This document shows positions 24,973 through 34,792 of a DNA stretch of 64,000 bases, piece after piece. Under the pieces are notes generated by a model that was not told the DNA's origin, made no database searches, and saw only the letters and a list, made by a program, of their open reading frames with translations. This DNA comes from Xanthocytophaga flava (GTDB lineage Bacteria; Bacteroidota; Bacteroidia; Cytophagales; 172606-1). The position numbers and the translations under genes were made by a program. Each line of letters opens with the position of its first letter. Position 1 is the first letter of the stretch. Location: positions 147,831-211,830 of the forward strand of contig NZ_JASJOR010000017.1 in the NCBI RefSeq assembly GCF_030068545.1. The letters run 5' to 3'.

Positions 24973-26147
24973 ACACAGAAAACGAACGTATTGACTGGAT
25001 TGAAGCCTATCTTTCAGATAGCCTGTCACCTGAACAGAAAGCTGCTTTTACACAACAACTTCAGACAGACCCTACACTGGCCGAGGAAGTGGAACTCCAC
25101 CGGATGGCGAATGACGTTATTATAGATCATGCCTTGCTTGATCTGAAGGCCAAAATGATCACTCAATACCGACCTCAGTATCAGCAAACGAACTACTTAG
25201 GAGGAAAACGAGGTAGCATCTGGCTTATTACAGGTATTGTGGTACTTTCGGCATTGGTAGCAAGTATAGTTTATTTCAAAAGCCAGTCCACATCTGGCTC
25301 AAAAGAGACAAGTACACAGCCTATTCATCAAACGGAGAAACCTGCCTCACAGCCCATGGTGACTGTTCCGAACAAAAGCACATCAAAGCCAAAAGAGCTT
25401 CAGGATAACACAGAAAAGAAACCTGTACCAAATCCTAACGTTAGCATTAGTAAAAAAGGTGCGACTAAGGCAAAAGATTCAGCATTGGTATCTACTTCAG
25501 TATCGGTTATACCTGCTCCGGTGAAGGAACCTACAAAAACAGGCGAAAATTCTGTTACCAAAGAAGCCGTTAGTCATACGCCTGCTAAGATAGTTTCAGA
25601 AGGGTCCAAGGAGACAGAGGTAAATTGTGCAGGCATACAATTTACGGTAGCCGTTCAGACAGAAGAAAGCTGCTCAGATGGCTCTACGGGGAAAATTATC
25701 TGTGACTTGACCTCGATAAAAGGTGGCACACCACCATATCAACTGTCTATCAATAAAGGTGCCTCCTTTCGGAAGACGCGTCAGTTTGACTACCTCTCAC
25801 CCGGTATGTACTACCTCACGATCAAAGACGCCAGTGGATGTCAGTATACATTGAAGGATGGCATTGAAATCCAGGCCAAAGATTGTGCTACTCCTGAGGA
25901 ATATGCCTTTTCTCCTGATTTGGGACAGGTATGGACCTTTCCGTTTGGGAATGACACAAAGGGTACCCTACACATCTTTAACAGAGAGGGTGTATTGGTG
26001 TATCGCGCAGAAATTCATAATGGATTTCCAGGCGAATGGAACGGGCAAGGGAATCAGGGGATACCTGTACCAATGGGACAGTACCGGTTCTTGTTTGATG
26101 AAGGAAAAGGAAAACAGACGCAGGGTAGTGTTTCTGTGTTGCGATAA
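24969..26147 (+). CDS. Membrane anti-sigma factor with SprB repeat and type-B-like C-terminal domain
   Basis: 392 residues from the ATG at 24969. Cytoplasmic part 1-82 (WIEAYLSDSLSPEQKAAF, then ELHRMANDVI) fits a zinc-less anti-sigma domain. One membrane helix at about 83-103 (SIWLITGIVVLSALVASIVY). A Pro/Lys/Ser/Thr-rich linker runs to about 215. A SprB-like repeat follows (about 220-305, KIICDLTSIKGGTPPYQLSI, LSPGMYYLTIKDASGCQYTL), then a domain like the type B sorting domain (about 312-392: LHIFNREGVLVYRAE, EWNGQGNQGIPVPMGQYRF, ending SVLR). The last two parts are clearly similar to the end of the secreted protein at 19030. There is no signal peptide, so this end should project into the periplasm rather than be secreted. 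Confidence 0.85.
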   Translation: MNTENERIDWIEAYLSDSLSPEQKAAFTQQLQTDPTLAEEVELHRMANDVIIDHALLDLKAKMITQYRPQYQQTNYLGGKRGSIWLITGIVVLSALVASIVYFKSQSTSGSKETSTQPIHQTEKPASQPMVTVPNKSTSKPKELQDNTEKKPVPNPNVSISKKGATKAKDSALVSTSVSVIPAPVKEPTKTGENSVTKEAVSHTPAKIVSEGSKETEVNCAGIQFTVAVQTEESCSDGSTGKIICDLTSIKGGTPPYQLSINKGASFRKTRQFDYLSPGMYYLTIKDASGCQYTLKDGIEIQAKDCATPEEYAFSPDLGQVWTFPFGNDTKGTLHIFNREGVLVYRAEIHNGFPGEWNGQGNQGIPVPMGQYRFLFDEGKGKQTQGSVSVLR

Positions 26148-26312
26148 TAACTTTTTGGTAGACTGAATTATAAATGTGAACAGAGTTTATGTTGTTTTGT
26201 ATAGGCTCTGTTCTTCGTTTATTCAAACTCACAATTATTCTTCTTCGGCTTCTTTCTTGTCTCTATCTTCGTTTGTTTATAGTACCTTTCATTGTTCTTC
26301 CACTAGCCTCTT

Positions 26313-26430
26313 CATTTTTTGCTTGCCCAAAAAACGAAGCAAAAAAGGGCACTTTCTGCCGAACCTCCCCCCCGCAAAGCCAGGGGCTTTCCTCGCGGCA
26401 GAAAGATTGCCAACGCACAGATACAACGGT
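26313..26430 (+). repeat. Repeat family B, copy 2
   Basis: Same family as 12141 but inverted: TTTTTTGCTTGCCC, a CGAAGCAAAAAAGGGCAC arm, a GC-rich palindrome and an ACGCACAGATAC end. It lies in the 833-bp gap 26148-26980, which holds this and copy 3 and no recognisable gene. Confidence 0.75.
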
Positions 26431-26575
26431 TCGCGTTGAAAGGAATCATAGCTCTATTTGTATCATCTAAAAGATGATCCTAAACTATTTATTGGATATT
26501 CCTTATAAACTCAGCTAGTACAATAAACTCAGCTAGCACATGTTACAAAGAGAATTATGATCACTTCAATCGTGT

Positions 26576-26698
26576 GTGGTGGTGTAGGTGCGTTTGCCTC
26601 CCTTTTCCCGCGAGGTTGGCCTTTGGCCTTGCGGGCGGAAGGATCGGGAAAAGGTGCCCTTTTTTGGTTACTTTTTTGGGCAAACAAAAAAGTGACAG
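26576..26698 (-). repeat. Repeat family B, copy 3
   Basis: TAGGTGCGTTTGCC start, CGCGAGGTTGGCCTTTGGCC core, TTTTCCCG/CGGGAAAA arms, and an AAACAAAAAAGTGAC end. It is inverted relative to copy 2, 146 bp away. Confidence 0.75.
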
Positions 26699-26980
26699 GG
26701 CGATAAGAAGAGATATGTCCTGGATTTTAAACTAACATTGAATACAAACAAGCAAAAAATGAAGAAGAATGATTTGTGATTCTGAGATAATATTGAACAT
26801 AAGCTTACATAAAATATAATTAATCTGTCCCCTACCAAGACAAAAAAACTACTCTAAAAAACTTATCTCTACTAAATCTATAGATTTATAAATATTTCTA
26901 CTAACTTGCTGCCGCACAGACAATCAGCTACTGTATTTTTTTAACACTTAGCCAAAATTTTAACCCTAAAAAGAAATACA

Positions 26981-29527
26981 ATGAAAAAATCATTATTGGT
27001 AACTTTCCTGGTTTTCATAGGGATAGCCAATGTATTTGCTCAGGAAACCATTTCCGGAGTTGTTAAAAACAGCAAAGGCGGAGGCGTAGCTGGCGCCAAT
27101 GTAACAATCAAAGGAACCAACACCCATGCAGCCGCTGATAGCACAGGAGCCTTTAAAATAACTGCCAGCAAAGTTCCTTTTACACTTCGTATCAGTTCTG
27201 TCGGTTATCGTTCCCTGGAGGTTCAGGTAGCTGAAGTATCCGCAACCCCACTGGAAATAAGCCTTGTGGATGACAATATCCTAAACGAAGTAGTCGTGAC
27301 CGCCCGGAGACGCAGCGAAACAGCCCAAGAAGTACCCATTCCTATCTCTGTAGTAGGTGGAGCCGTAGTGGAAGAAACGGGTGCATTTAATGTGAACCGT
27401 GTAAAGGAACTGGTACCTACTGTACAACTCTATTCTTCCAATCCACGTAATACGACCCTTAACATCCGTGGAGTGGGTTCAACCTTCGGACTTACCAATG
27501 ACGGTATTGACCCAGGTGTAGGTTTTTATGTAGATGGAGTTTACTTTGCTCGTCCGGCAGCCACTACACTGGACTTTATTGACATCGAACGCATTGAAGT
27601 ATTACGTGGCCCACAAGGAACGCTCTTTGGAAAAAACACAACAGCCGGTGCGTTTAATATTACCACCCGTAAACCCAGCTTTACACCTGGCGCCAGCTTT
27701 GAGGTAAGCTATGGTAATTACGGCTATATACAGGCAAAAAGTGCGGTGACAGGGCCTCTAGGTAAAAAGTTTGCTGGTCGTTTATCGTTTTCAGGAACAC
27801 AGCGGGATGGTACAATCTATAATGTAGTCTCTGAGAAACACATAAATGATCTGAACAACCTCGGTTTCCGGGCACAATTGCTTTATATCCCAAGTTCTAC
27901 CGTACAGATTACACTGACTGGTGACGCATCTCGGCAACGACCTGAAGGCTATGCACAGGTTGTAGCAGGAGTAGTACAAACTCAGCGTGCGGCTTATCGT
28001 CAATTTGATCAGATTATTGCAGATCTGAACTATCAGCTGCCAAGCCACAATCCCTTTGACAGAAAGATAGACCATAATACAACCTGGCGTTCTGGCAATG
28101 ATCTGGGCGGTGTTGCATTGAATGTGGAAGCTTCAATCGGATCAGGTACACTGACTTCTACTACAGCATGGAGATACTGGAATTGGGATCCATCCAACGA
28201 CCGTGACTTTACAGGGCTTCCTGTATTGACATTGTCACAGGCAACTTCCAAACACCAGCAGTGGACACAGGAGGTACGTTATGCAGGTAATGTGACGTCT
28301 AATCTGAGTGGTGTCATTGGTGCCTTTGTCATTGGACAAGACCTGAAAACAGATCCTTACCACATTGAAGAATCCGGTGCCGCACAGTGGCGTTTCTCTC
28401 AAAGCACTACCAGTGAAAAATGGAAAACCCCTGGCCTCTTTGATGGGTATGGTATAAAGACCTATTCCCGACTGAAAACTTTTGGCGCTGCCGTATTTGG
28501 ACAGTTGGATTGGGCTATTACTCCGACCATCCATGTGCTTCCTGGCTTACGTTATAATTATGATAAGAAAGAGGTTGACTTTAACCGCCAGACCTATGGA
28601 GGATTACAGACCGACGATCCAGACCTGATAGCTTTAAAGAGACTGGTATACACAGATCAGGCATTTAAGGCAGATGTGGATGAGTCTAACCTATCAGGTC
28701 AACTGACAGTAGCTTACAGACCTAATAAAGGTATCAATGCTTTCGTGACTTACTCAACCAGCTACAAACCGGTAGGGGTTAACCTGGGAGGCTTGCCTAC
28801 TGACAAGGGAGAAATACTAACTAATCTGGCACGTATCAAACCGGAATATGTAAATCACGTAGAAATCGGTATCAAGACAGCTCCAACACCACAGTCGTCA
28901 TTAAATCTCGTATTCCATAACACGGATATCCGTGATTACCAGACTCAGGTACAAACAGCAGAAGTGGGTGTAAACCGGGGCTATCTGGCTAATGCGGATA
29001 AGGTGCGTGTGTATGGTATTGAGCTGGATGGAAATATTCGGGTAAGTTCTTATTTCTCTCTGTATGGTGCGGCTGCTTATACTATAGGAAAATACATTTC
29101 CTTCCCGAATGCACCTGTACCTCTGGAAGAAACAGGTGCATCGTCTTCCTTTAAGGATATTTCTGGCGGAGAGCTACCTGGTATTTCCAAGTGGGCAGGA
29201 TCTGTAGGCGGCGAACTTAGTACAGGATCAAAACGCCTCCTTAACCAGGCAGGTAAATTCTTTATTGCAGCAGATGGATATTTTCGTTCTTCGTTTTCTT
29301 CGAGCCCTTCACCTTCCCGTTATCTTAACATTGACGGATATTCCTTGTTAAATGCCAGAGCAGGGTTCCGGGCAACCGATGGATTATCTGTTTTTATCTG
29401 GTCACGCAACTTACTTAACAAAAATTATTTCGAACAACTACTTCCTGCTGCCGGTAACGCAGGTCATTATGCAGCTGTACTGGGTGATCCTGCTACATAT
29501 GGCATTACGTTGCGTTACTCTTTATAA
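26981..29527 (+). CDS. TonB-dependent outer-membrane receptor
   Basis: 848 residues, a normal length. Signal peptide SLLVTFLVFIGIANVFAQ; carboxypeptidase-regulatory-like domain at about 22-105 (SGVVKNSKGGGVAGANVTIK); TonB-box-like NEVVVTARRR; plug with TLNIRGVG, GFYVDGVYFARP and IERIEVLRGPQGTLFGKNTT; then the barrel, ending ATYGITLRYSL. The plug resembles receptors annotated for vitamin, siderophore or aromatic substrates; no SusD partner is present, so a glycan role is less likely. The ligand is unknown. A terminator follows at 29560. Confidence 0.94.
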   Translation: MKKSLLVTFLVFIGIANVFAQETISGVVKNSKGGGVAGANVTIKGTNTHAAADSTGAFKITASKVPFTLRISSVGYRSLEVQVAEVSATPLEISLVDDNILNEVVVTARRRSETAQEVPIPISVVGGAVVEETGAFNVNRVKELVPTVQLYSSNPRNTTLNIRGVGSTFGLTNDGIDPGVGFYVDGVYFARPAATTLDFIDIERIEVLRGPQGTLFGKNTTAGAFNITTRKPSFTPGASFEVSYGNYGYIQAKSAVTGPLGKKFAGRLSFSGTQRDGTIYNVVSEKHINDLNNLGFRAQLLYIPSSTVQITLTGDASRQRPEGYAQVVAGVVQTQRAAYRQFDQIIADLNYQLPSHNPFDRKIDHNTTWRSGNDLGGVALNVEASIGSGTLTSTTAWRYWNWDPSNDRDFTGLPVLTLSQATSKHQQWTQEVRYAGNVTSNLSGVIGAFVIGQDLKTDPYHIEESGAAQWRFSQSTTSEKWKTPGLFDGYGIKTYSRLKTFGAAVFGQLDWAITPTIHVLPGLRYNYDKKEVDFNRQTYGGLQTDDPDLIALKRLVYTDQAFKADVDESNLSGQLTVAYRPNKGINAFVTYSTSYKPVGVNLGGLPTDKGEILTNLARIKPEYVNHVEIGIKTAPTPQSSLNLVFHNTDIRDYQTQVQTAEVGVNRGYLANADKVRVYGIELDGNIRVSSYFSLYGAAAYTIGKYISFPNAPVPLEETGASSSFKDISGGELPGISKWAGSVGGELSTGSKRLLNQAGKFFIAADGYFRSSFSSSPSPSRYLNIDGYSLLNARAGFRATDGLSVFIWSRNLLNKNYFEQLLPAAGNAGHYAAVLGDPATYGITLRYSL

Positions 29528-29559
29528 GGGATAACGCAATCGTCAAAACCTTCTTAAAC

Positions 29560-29603
29560 AAGCCTTCTGCTCTTTCCTATTTGGAATTGGCAGCAGGCTT
29601 ATT
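29560..29603 (+). terminator. Terminator after the TonB receptor gene
   Basis: AAGCCTTCTGC pairs with GCAGCAGGCTT (10 of 11), followed by ATTTTGCTT. The next 356 bp, to 29959, show nothing I recognise. Confidence 0.65.
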
Positions 29604-29959
29604 TTGCTTATTTAAAGCCATAGAATAGACTATAATGGTTCGTTTGATAGAAATTGTTTAAGATGGTTAGCTGGTAAAGGCTACAAAATCTGCTCGTTCA
29701 GCTACTTTAAAGGTGATATTCCGGGTACATAAAATACTAAATTATCAGACCTGAATCTGGTATACATTGCTTAGTAAATGAAACAAAGCTGTATTTATAT
29801 AATAATTATCCTTTCCAATTTTATGCTTGGAAAGCAATTGTTTATCTACGAACTCATCCAGATACTTGGCAGTAAATTAAATAAATAATGTTTACTTTTC
29901 TTGAAGATTCTAAATAGAAAGTGTATGGAAAAGCAAACAAAATTACTTTCACCAAAAAC

Positions 29960-30346
29960 ATGTATCCTATAAAAAACATCTTCTTTCTCTGCACACTCGG
30001 ACTTTTGTCCACCAGCTGTTCGATGGTTGGCCAAAACGACTTTATCTTAACCGAACAGGTCGGACAGATCGGAGAGGAAACATTTCTGTATTCGGCGTTT
30101 CATACTGGCATTGACAATTACCGGATCGAATTCAAAGTTGCTATTGGTACCGATACGACCAATCTCTTTGATCTTTTTATCAATGATGCATTGTACACAA
30201 AGGAAAACACCTTTCATTTTCAGACAACCCACGACACACTAATTATTTCCTCACCGTTTCAGTTGTGTAAATCCTACTGGAAGACACAGAAGGGCACAAC
30301 CATCGAAATCACTAACAATGCCAAAATAACCCCTTGCCAGGACTAA
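29960..30346 (+). CDS. Small lipoprotein of unknown function
   Basis: 128 residues from the ATG at 29960, chosen because it opens a lipoprotein signal (IFFLCTLGLLSTSCSMVG, Cys at about 20). The mature part is beta-rich (YRIEFKVAIGTDTTNLFDLF, HDTLIISSPFQLCKSYW) with two further cysteines near the C-terminus. I do not recognise the family. It converges on the gene at 30389. Confidence 0.65.
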   Translation: MYPIKNIFFLCTLGLLSTSCSMVGQNDFILTEQVGQIGEETFLYSAFHTGIDNYRIEFKVAIGTDTTNLFDLFINDALYTKENTFHFQTTHDTLIISSPFQLCKSYWKTQKGTTIEITNNAKITPCQD

Positions 30347-30388
30347 TGCCCTTAGAAGGTACAGGTGTCTTAAAAAAGTAAGGTAGTA

Positions 30389-31096
30389 TCAATTTCTGGG
30401 CTTGTAAAATTTCATTGTCTTTTTCACCAGGTCCAGTCTGACAATGCCACCTCTCAGACCAATATAAATGGTTTGTTCGTCAATTGCAGCAATTGAGTTC
30501 GGATACAAGGTCTGCCAGAAGGCATCTTTGAAAATCAGTTTCTTTTTGAAGTCCTTTAACAGGTAGAAGTTTTTATGTGTCACGATCAGTAACCTATCCC
30601 GATAAATTGTGAAAGCCTCAGGTGCATCTTCAAAGTCAAGGATCTTTCGGTAAGTAAACTTTTGATTTGAAATACTAAGTTCATATAGGGATCCTTCACT
30701 TATCGAAAGATGAGCAAGACCTTCAATAAAATAGATCTTATCCTGAAAGGAAAAGATGAATTGGATGTTGCCACTTTTAATTTCAACACTTTCTTTTGTT
30801 TTAAGGGTCGGCTTGAAGATCAACTTGCCTCCCCATTCTCCATGATCAACTCCGACCAGCATTCCTTTAGGTATCTTTAACTCAGTACTGTTCCTTTGTT
30901 CAACTTTGCTTATGGCAAGCTTACCACCAACGAGTTTAACACCGAATGCATTGGAACGGTTTAGTGCAGACCACTCTTCACTGCCTGATTTCGGTGGCAG
31001 GGTTTCGATGAAGTTGTCTGAAAGGGTAAGGGCACTTTGTCCGTAACAAGCAATGGACACGGCAAAAGCAACAATAAGAAAACAAAGACAGCGCAT
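30389..31096 (-). CDS. Secreted protein of unknown function, beta-propeller-like
   Basis: 235 residues from the ATG at 31096 (an upstream ATG at 31147 would add 17 residues before the signal peptide CLCFLIVAFAVSIACYGQS). The mature part has repeated short strands (GGKLAISKV, GVDHGEWGGKLIF, GLAHLSISEGSLYEL, GLRGGIVRLDLV) that suggest a propeller-like or WD-type fold. No catalytic motif is visible. The family is unknown. Confidence 0.65.
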   Translation of the reverse strand: MRCLCFLIVAFAVSIACYGQSALTLSDNFIETLPPKSGSEEWSALNRSNAFGVKLVGGKLAISKVEQRNSTELKIPKGMLVGVDHGEWGGKLIFKPTLKTKESVEIKSGNIQFIFSFQDKIYFIEGLAHLSISEGSLYELSISNQKFTYRKILDFEDAPEAFTIYRDRLLIVTHKNFYLLKDFKKKLIFKDAFWQTLYPNSIAAIDEQTIYIGLRGGIVRLDLVKKTMKFYKPRN

Positions 31097-31529
31097 CAGA
31101 TTTATAGGTCTTTTAGTACGTTTTATACTTGGATGATAAAGCAGCAATTATTCCATACCAGTACTGCGGAAAAATAAGTTACTATCCACCCTACCCAATA
31201 GGTAAAACATAGTATCAGCTAAGCTTTCCAACCACATACAATGGTTTAATAGGTTGATTAGTAAGTTTGTGGTATAAAACAGAAAATATTCTCGGGTAAT
31301 GAAGTTGACTATCCATACGCCATCTTCTTTCACATCTCTACATACTATGCAGCATGGAGCCTCCAGAGAATACGATTTAAAAAAAGTAGAGAATCCATAA
31401 CTCAAGTATTCATAGGTTATTATCTTTGTTAAACACCGCTTCCGGGCGCATTCACTTCGGAATGTACTGATTCCGCTGTCCATTCGTATCATTTATCCAG
31501 TCTTACCTTTGGTAGGAGCTCAACTACTG
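31097..31529. other. Gap between divergent genes
   Basis: 433 bp. A 114-codon minus-strand frame (31148-31492) has no start context, no recognisable motif and unusual composition, so I do not call it. No repeats seen. Confidence 0.4.
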
Positions 31530-32633
31530 ATGAAGATCAATTTTACTATTCTGGTTGTAACTGTACTGGTGGGTATGGTACATGGGTTGATCACCACTGT
31601 ATTCCTTTTTTCATCCAGTAATAATCGCCGGGCCAACCGGATACTTGGGTTGCTGGTCCTGGGATTTTCATTGCAACTGATTGATTATTTTTTGAACAAG
31701 TCGGGTCTTTACATTCAGCACAGCGAATATTATTTTTTGCCTATCTATTTTTCACTAAGCTTTGGCCCTCTGATTTACCTGTATGTAAAAACACTGACCG
31801 TCCCCGGTACTTCATTTAGGTTTTCGGTTCTGTGGCACTTTGTACCCGGACTCCTCCAGTTTGTGTTTTACACAGCTATTAGTGTACGTACAGGTTCGTA
31901 TAAAACTTATTTCTGGTTCAACATCCATCAGCCGGTAACGCAAAAAATAGAATTGTATGCGTCTTTTGTTTCTATAGGATGGTACCTGCTTTTGTCCCTT
32001 CATTTGTTACAAACGTACCGAAAACGAATGGACACCTACTTTTCCAACACTCGGAACCTGACGTTGAAATGGTTGACCAATCTGTTGCTGGGGTGGTTGG
32101 TTTTATACAGTGCCTGGTTACTCGAACATCTGTGTATGACTACCCCGGTAGGACTGCTGGAAGTGCTTATGCCTGTCTGTATTTATTGGATGGGATGGAT
32201 GGGTTATCAGCAAAAAGATATTATAGTCCCACCGTTGGATGATCCGACTGAGGCTGCAGACACGGAAAAAGTGTCACACGACATTGCTCCGTCACTCGTG
32301 ATGCGGATTCAACAAGCGGTTGAGGGAAAAAAATTATATCTGAATCCTTCCCTGACCCTGGCCGACCTGGCTACTGAGGTCAATCTGCCACCCAGGCAGG
32401 TTTCCTTTATCATCAACGCGCATTTTGGTAAATCTTTCAACAGCTTTGTGAATGAATACCGTGTAGAAGTTTTTAAAAGCAAATTGATATCGAATACCGA
32501 GAACCGCTTTACCATGCTTGGACTAGCACTAGACTCGGGGTTTAATTCTCAAGCCTCCTTTTACCGGATCTTCCGGGAGATCACTGGGCTAACGCCGAAG
32601 GAATACCTGAAAAAACTGTCCGAAAGCTCTTAA
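31530..32633 (+). CDS. Membrane-anchored AraC-family transcriptional regulator
   Basis: 367 residues from the ATG at 31530. The N-terminal ~220 residues hold about seven membrane helices (INFTILVVTVLVGMVHGLIT, LLGWLVLYSAWLLEHL). The C-terminal 110 residues are an AraC DNA-binding domain: LTLADLATEVNLPPRQVSFI and GLALDSGFNSQASFYRIFRE, ending TGLTPKEYLKKL. These seven-helix AraC proteins are common in Bacteroidota and presumably sense a membrane or periplasmic signal. The serine hydrolase gene follows after 71 bp and is a likely target. Confidence 0.92.
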   Translation: MKINFTILVVTVLVGMVHGLITTVFLFSSSNNRRANRILGLLVLGFSLQLIDYFLNKSGLYIQHSEYYFLPIYFSLSFGPLIYLYVKTLTVPGTSFRFSVLWHFVPGLLQFVFYTAISVRTGSYKTYFWFNIHQPVTQKIELYASFVSIGWYLLLSLHLLQTYRKRMDTYFSNTRNLTLKWLTNLLLGWLVLYSAWLLEHLCMTTPVGLLEVLMPVCIYWMGWMGYQQKDIIVPPLDDPTEAADTEKVSHDIAPSLVMRIQQAVEGKKLYLNPSLTLADLATEVNLPPRQVSFIINAHFGKSFNSFVNEYRVEVFKSKLISNTENRFTMLGLALDSGFNSQASFYRIFREITGLTPKEYLKKLSESS

Positions 32634-32704
32634 AACTTTCTCTCAAATCATCTTTTGAGAGGTTCCAGGCCCGGCAGGTGTGCATCTTTGGCAAAAAAGC
32701 AAAA

Positions 32705-33859
32705 ATGAAAACACACACTACTCCGTTGGGTTTACGCAGGCCTGTGGTTCTGCTACCTACTCTCTTTTTATGGTTAGCCTGTATCGGGATTCACAGCTAC
32801 GGGCAAACACAGGCGTCCCTAATCGATTCACTGGTAAAAGCTTACTACCGGGAAGGCAAGTTTGAGGGAGCCATACTAGTAGCCGATGCCGGCAAGGTTG
32901 TCTATAAAAACGGCTTTGGCTGGGCAAATCGGGAACGGAACATCCCTGCTACTCCAGGTACTATTTTTAGAATTGCTTCCCTGACCAAACAGTTTACGGC
33001 AGTGTTGGTCATGCAGTTGGTCGAAGCCCGAAAGATTGACTTGAATGGAAAAATCACAGATTACCTGCCCGATTATCCGAAAGAGGCAGGCAGCCGGGTT
33101 TCTGTTCATCACCTGTTGACACACACTTCCGGAATTCCGGAATTCGATTGCCCGAACTGTTCCCTACCTGACACACTGAAAAAAGCCTATGCGGTAGATG
33201 ATCTGATACGACAATTTGGGAGAGGTAAGCTGGCTTTTATGCCCGGCAGTAACTTTCGTTACAGTAACATGGACTACTTTATTCTGGGAGCTATTATCGA
33301 AAAAGTTACAGGCCAGACCTACGAGCAGGTACTCTACAAGAAGATTATCAAGCCTCTGGGGCTTAGGCATACCGGCATGGATGCACCGGGCCTGATACTC
33401 GCAAACAAAGCACAGGGGTACTTCAGACAGGGAAACCACTATTCTCCTGATCCGGAAATACATATCTCTAATCTGCATGCTGCCGCTTCTATGTATTCAA
33501 CTGTTGAGGATCTGTTGAAATGGAATCAGGCGTTGTATGCCAAACCCAACCGCCTGCTTTCCCGGCAATCATTGGATACGATGTTTAACAAAACCAATAA
33601 GCCATTGTTTCACCTGGGGTATGTTGGGTACAGCACCTGGATCTACCCGCTACAGCTGGACGCCACTAAAAAAGTAATCGTACATGAGCGCAGAGGAGAA
33701 GTAGGAGGCTTCCATAGCTCACTGGTTCGGATAGTGGAAGCTCAGCAGTCAATTATCCTGCTGAGCAATACCGGCACTCCTGATTCTGTCGGCGTTCTTT
33801 ATGAGCTTTCTACGCAGATTGCAAAGATTTTGCAGGAATACGATAGAGTCAATGATTGA
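32705..33859 (+). CDS. Serine hydrolase, beta-lactamase class C family
   Basis: 384 residues from the ATG at 32705, which opens a signal peptide (LFLWLACIGIHSYGQ). Catalytic S-x-x-K: ASLTKQFTAVL (Ser at about 88); family block HHLLTHTSGIPEF; Y-x-N: FRYSNMDYFILG; and a late HERRGEVGGFHSS block where a KTG/HxG motif is expected. These periplasmic enzymes act as D-Ala-D-Ala peptidases or esterases; true beta-lactamase action cannot be claimed. Confidence 0.93.
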   Translation: MKTHTTPLGLRRPVVLLPTLFLWLACIGIHSYGQTQASLIDSLVKAYYREGKFEGAILVADAGKVVYKNGFGWANRERNIPATPGTIFRIASLTKQFTAVLVMQLVEARKIDLNGKITDYLPDYPKEAGSRVSVHHLLTHTSGIPEFDCPNCSLPDTLKKAYAVDDLIRQFGRGKLAFMPGSNFRYSNMDYFILGAIIEKVTGQTYEQVLYKKIIKPLGLRHTGMDAPGLILANKAQGYFRQGNHYSPDPEIHISNLHAAASMYSTVEDLLKWNQALYAKPNRLLSRQSLDTMFNKTNKPLFHLGYVGYSTWIYPLQLDATKKVIVHERRGEVGGFHSSLVRIVEAQQSIILLSNTGTPDSVGVLYELSTQIAKILQEYDRVND

Positions 33860-34256
33860 ATATTGAATGAATTATACTGGACGATAGTATCTTGTATCCA
33901 GTTCTTTTGGCTGTTGGTCGGAGTTATGTACAGAGGCTGTGTCTAGTCCTAAAAGAAGGTAAATGTTCAATGGACGCTTTAAATTTATTGATATTAACTG
34001 TTCAAAAGGGGAAGGAATCAACGTCAAATCGGAATAAATGAGGGTATCGCTTGTAACTGCCAATCCCTTCAAGGAAAGATCTCACATCAATGACGAATAC
34101 AGGAGACAAAGTCCAGATTTTAGTTAATGCAGGACAACATAAGTCATGCAGAATATTGGATATGAGTAAAACTCAAGCCTATTCCTTTTATAAGTGTGGG
34201 CTTGAATTAATTTTTAAGAAATCTCTCTTTCTGCGTTTCTTTACAATGCTTCTACA
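33860..34256. other. Gap with a hairpin, no gene recognised
   Basis: 397 bp. A short stem (TCAAGCC 34173-34179 with GGCTTGA 34199-34205, T-run on the minus strand) probably terminates the decayed HxlR gene. A 66-codon minus-strand frame at 33872-34072 has no recognisable features. Confidence 0.45.
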
Positions 34257-34664
34257 TTAGCGGCTATCACTTTCGGCCTCAGGTTCCGAAATCAAACTAC
34301 TGCTTTCTGAATTCAGCCGTTTTAAAATAACTGACCGTAAGTGCTCCTCATTTGTATCTCCCCAATTTCCCAATGCAGAAATTACGGGAATTAAGGTTTT
34401 ACCTAATTCCGTTAAATCATACTCTACTTTTGGTGGCACAACAGGATAAATTTTTCGTGTAATCAATTCGTGGTCTTCCAGCTCTTTCAGCTGAATATTC
34501 AACACACGCCTTGCTGCATCGGGGATTCGGCGTTGCAATTAGCTTGGGCGTTTATGACCCTGATGGATAAACCAAAGCAAACGTATCTTCCATTTGCCGT
34601 AAAGGACTTCACCTATCAGATCAAGTCCACAATTCAGATTCGGTATTGTTTTCCTTTCATACAT
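34257..34664 (-). pseudogene. HxlR-family regulator, broken by a nonsense codon
   Basis: The full HxlR frame runs from ATG 34664 (start YERKTIPNLNCGLDLIGEVL, then GKWKIRLLWFIHQGHKRPS) to the stop at 34257, but codon 42 is TAA (34539-34541), where the family has an acidic residue (S-E-L-Q-R). After it the frame continues normally (LQRRIPDAARRVLNIQLKEL, PKVEYDLTELGKTLIPVI). One base change (GAA to TAA) explains it. The gene diverges from an SDR gene, mirroring the intact HxlR/SDR pair at 9.5-10.7 kb, so the SDR here has probably lost its regulator. Confidence 0.9.
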
Positions 34665-34792
34665 GTTGCAAGTTAAACGTATGTCTCCATTAGTGCAATA
34701 GGGGACTAATTTATCCGTATATGAATCGTAATTCCGTACTTGTGCAAACTGTTTTTACACGCCAATTTTGCCCTTATAAACGATTCTTAACC

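Noticed and set aside
26176..26470. Two overlapping 87-93-codon frames after the anti-sigma gene
   Set aside because: They run through repeat family B and have no protein features.
31148..31492. 114-codon minus-strand frame
   Set aside because: Cysteine- and aromatic-rich, no motif, no start context; more likely chance.
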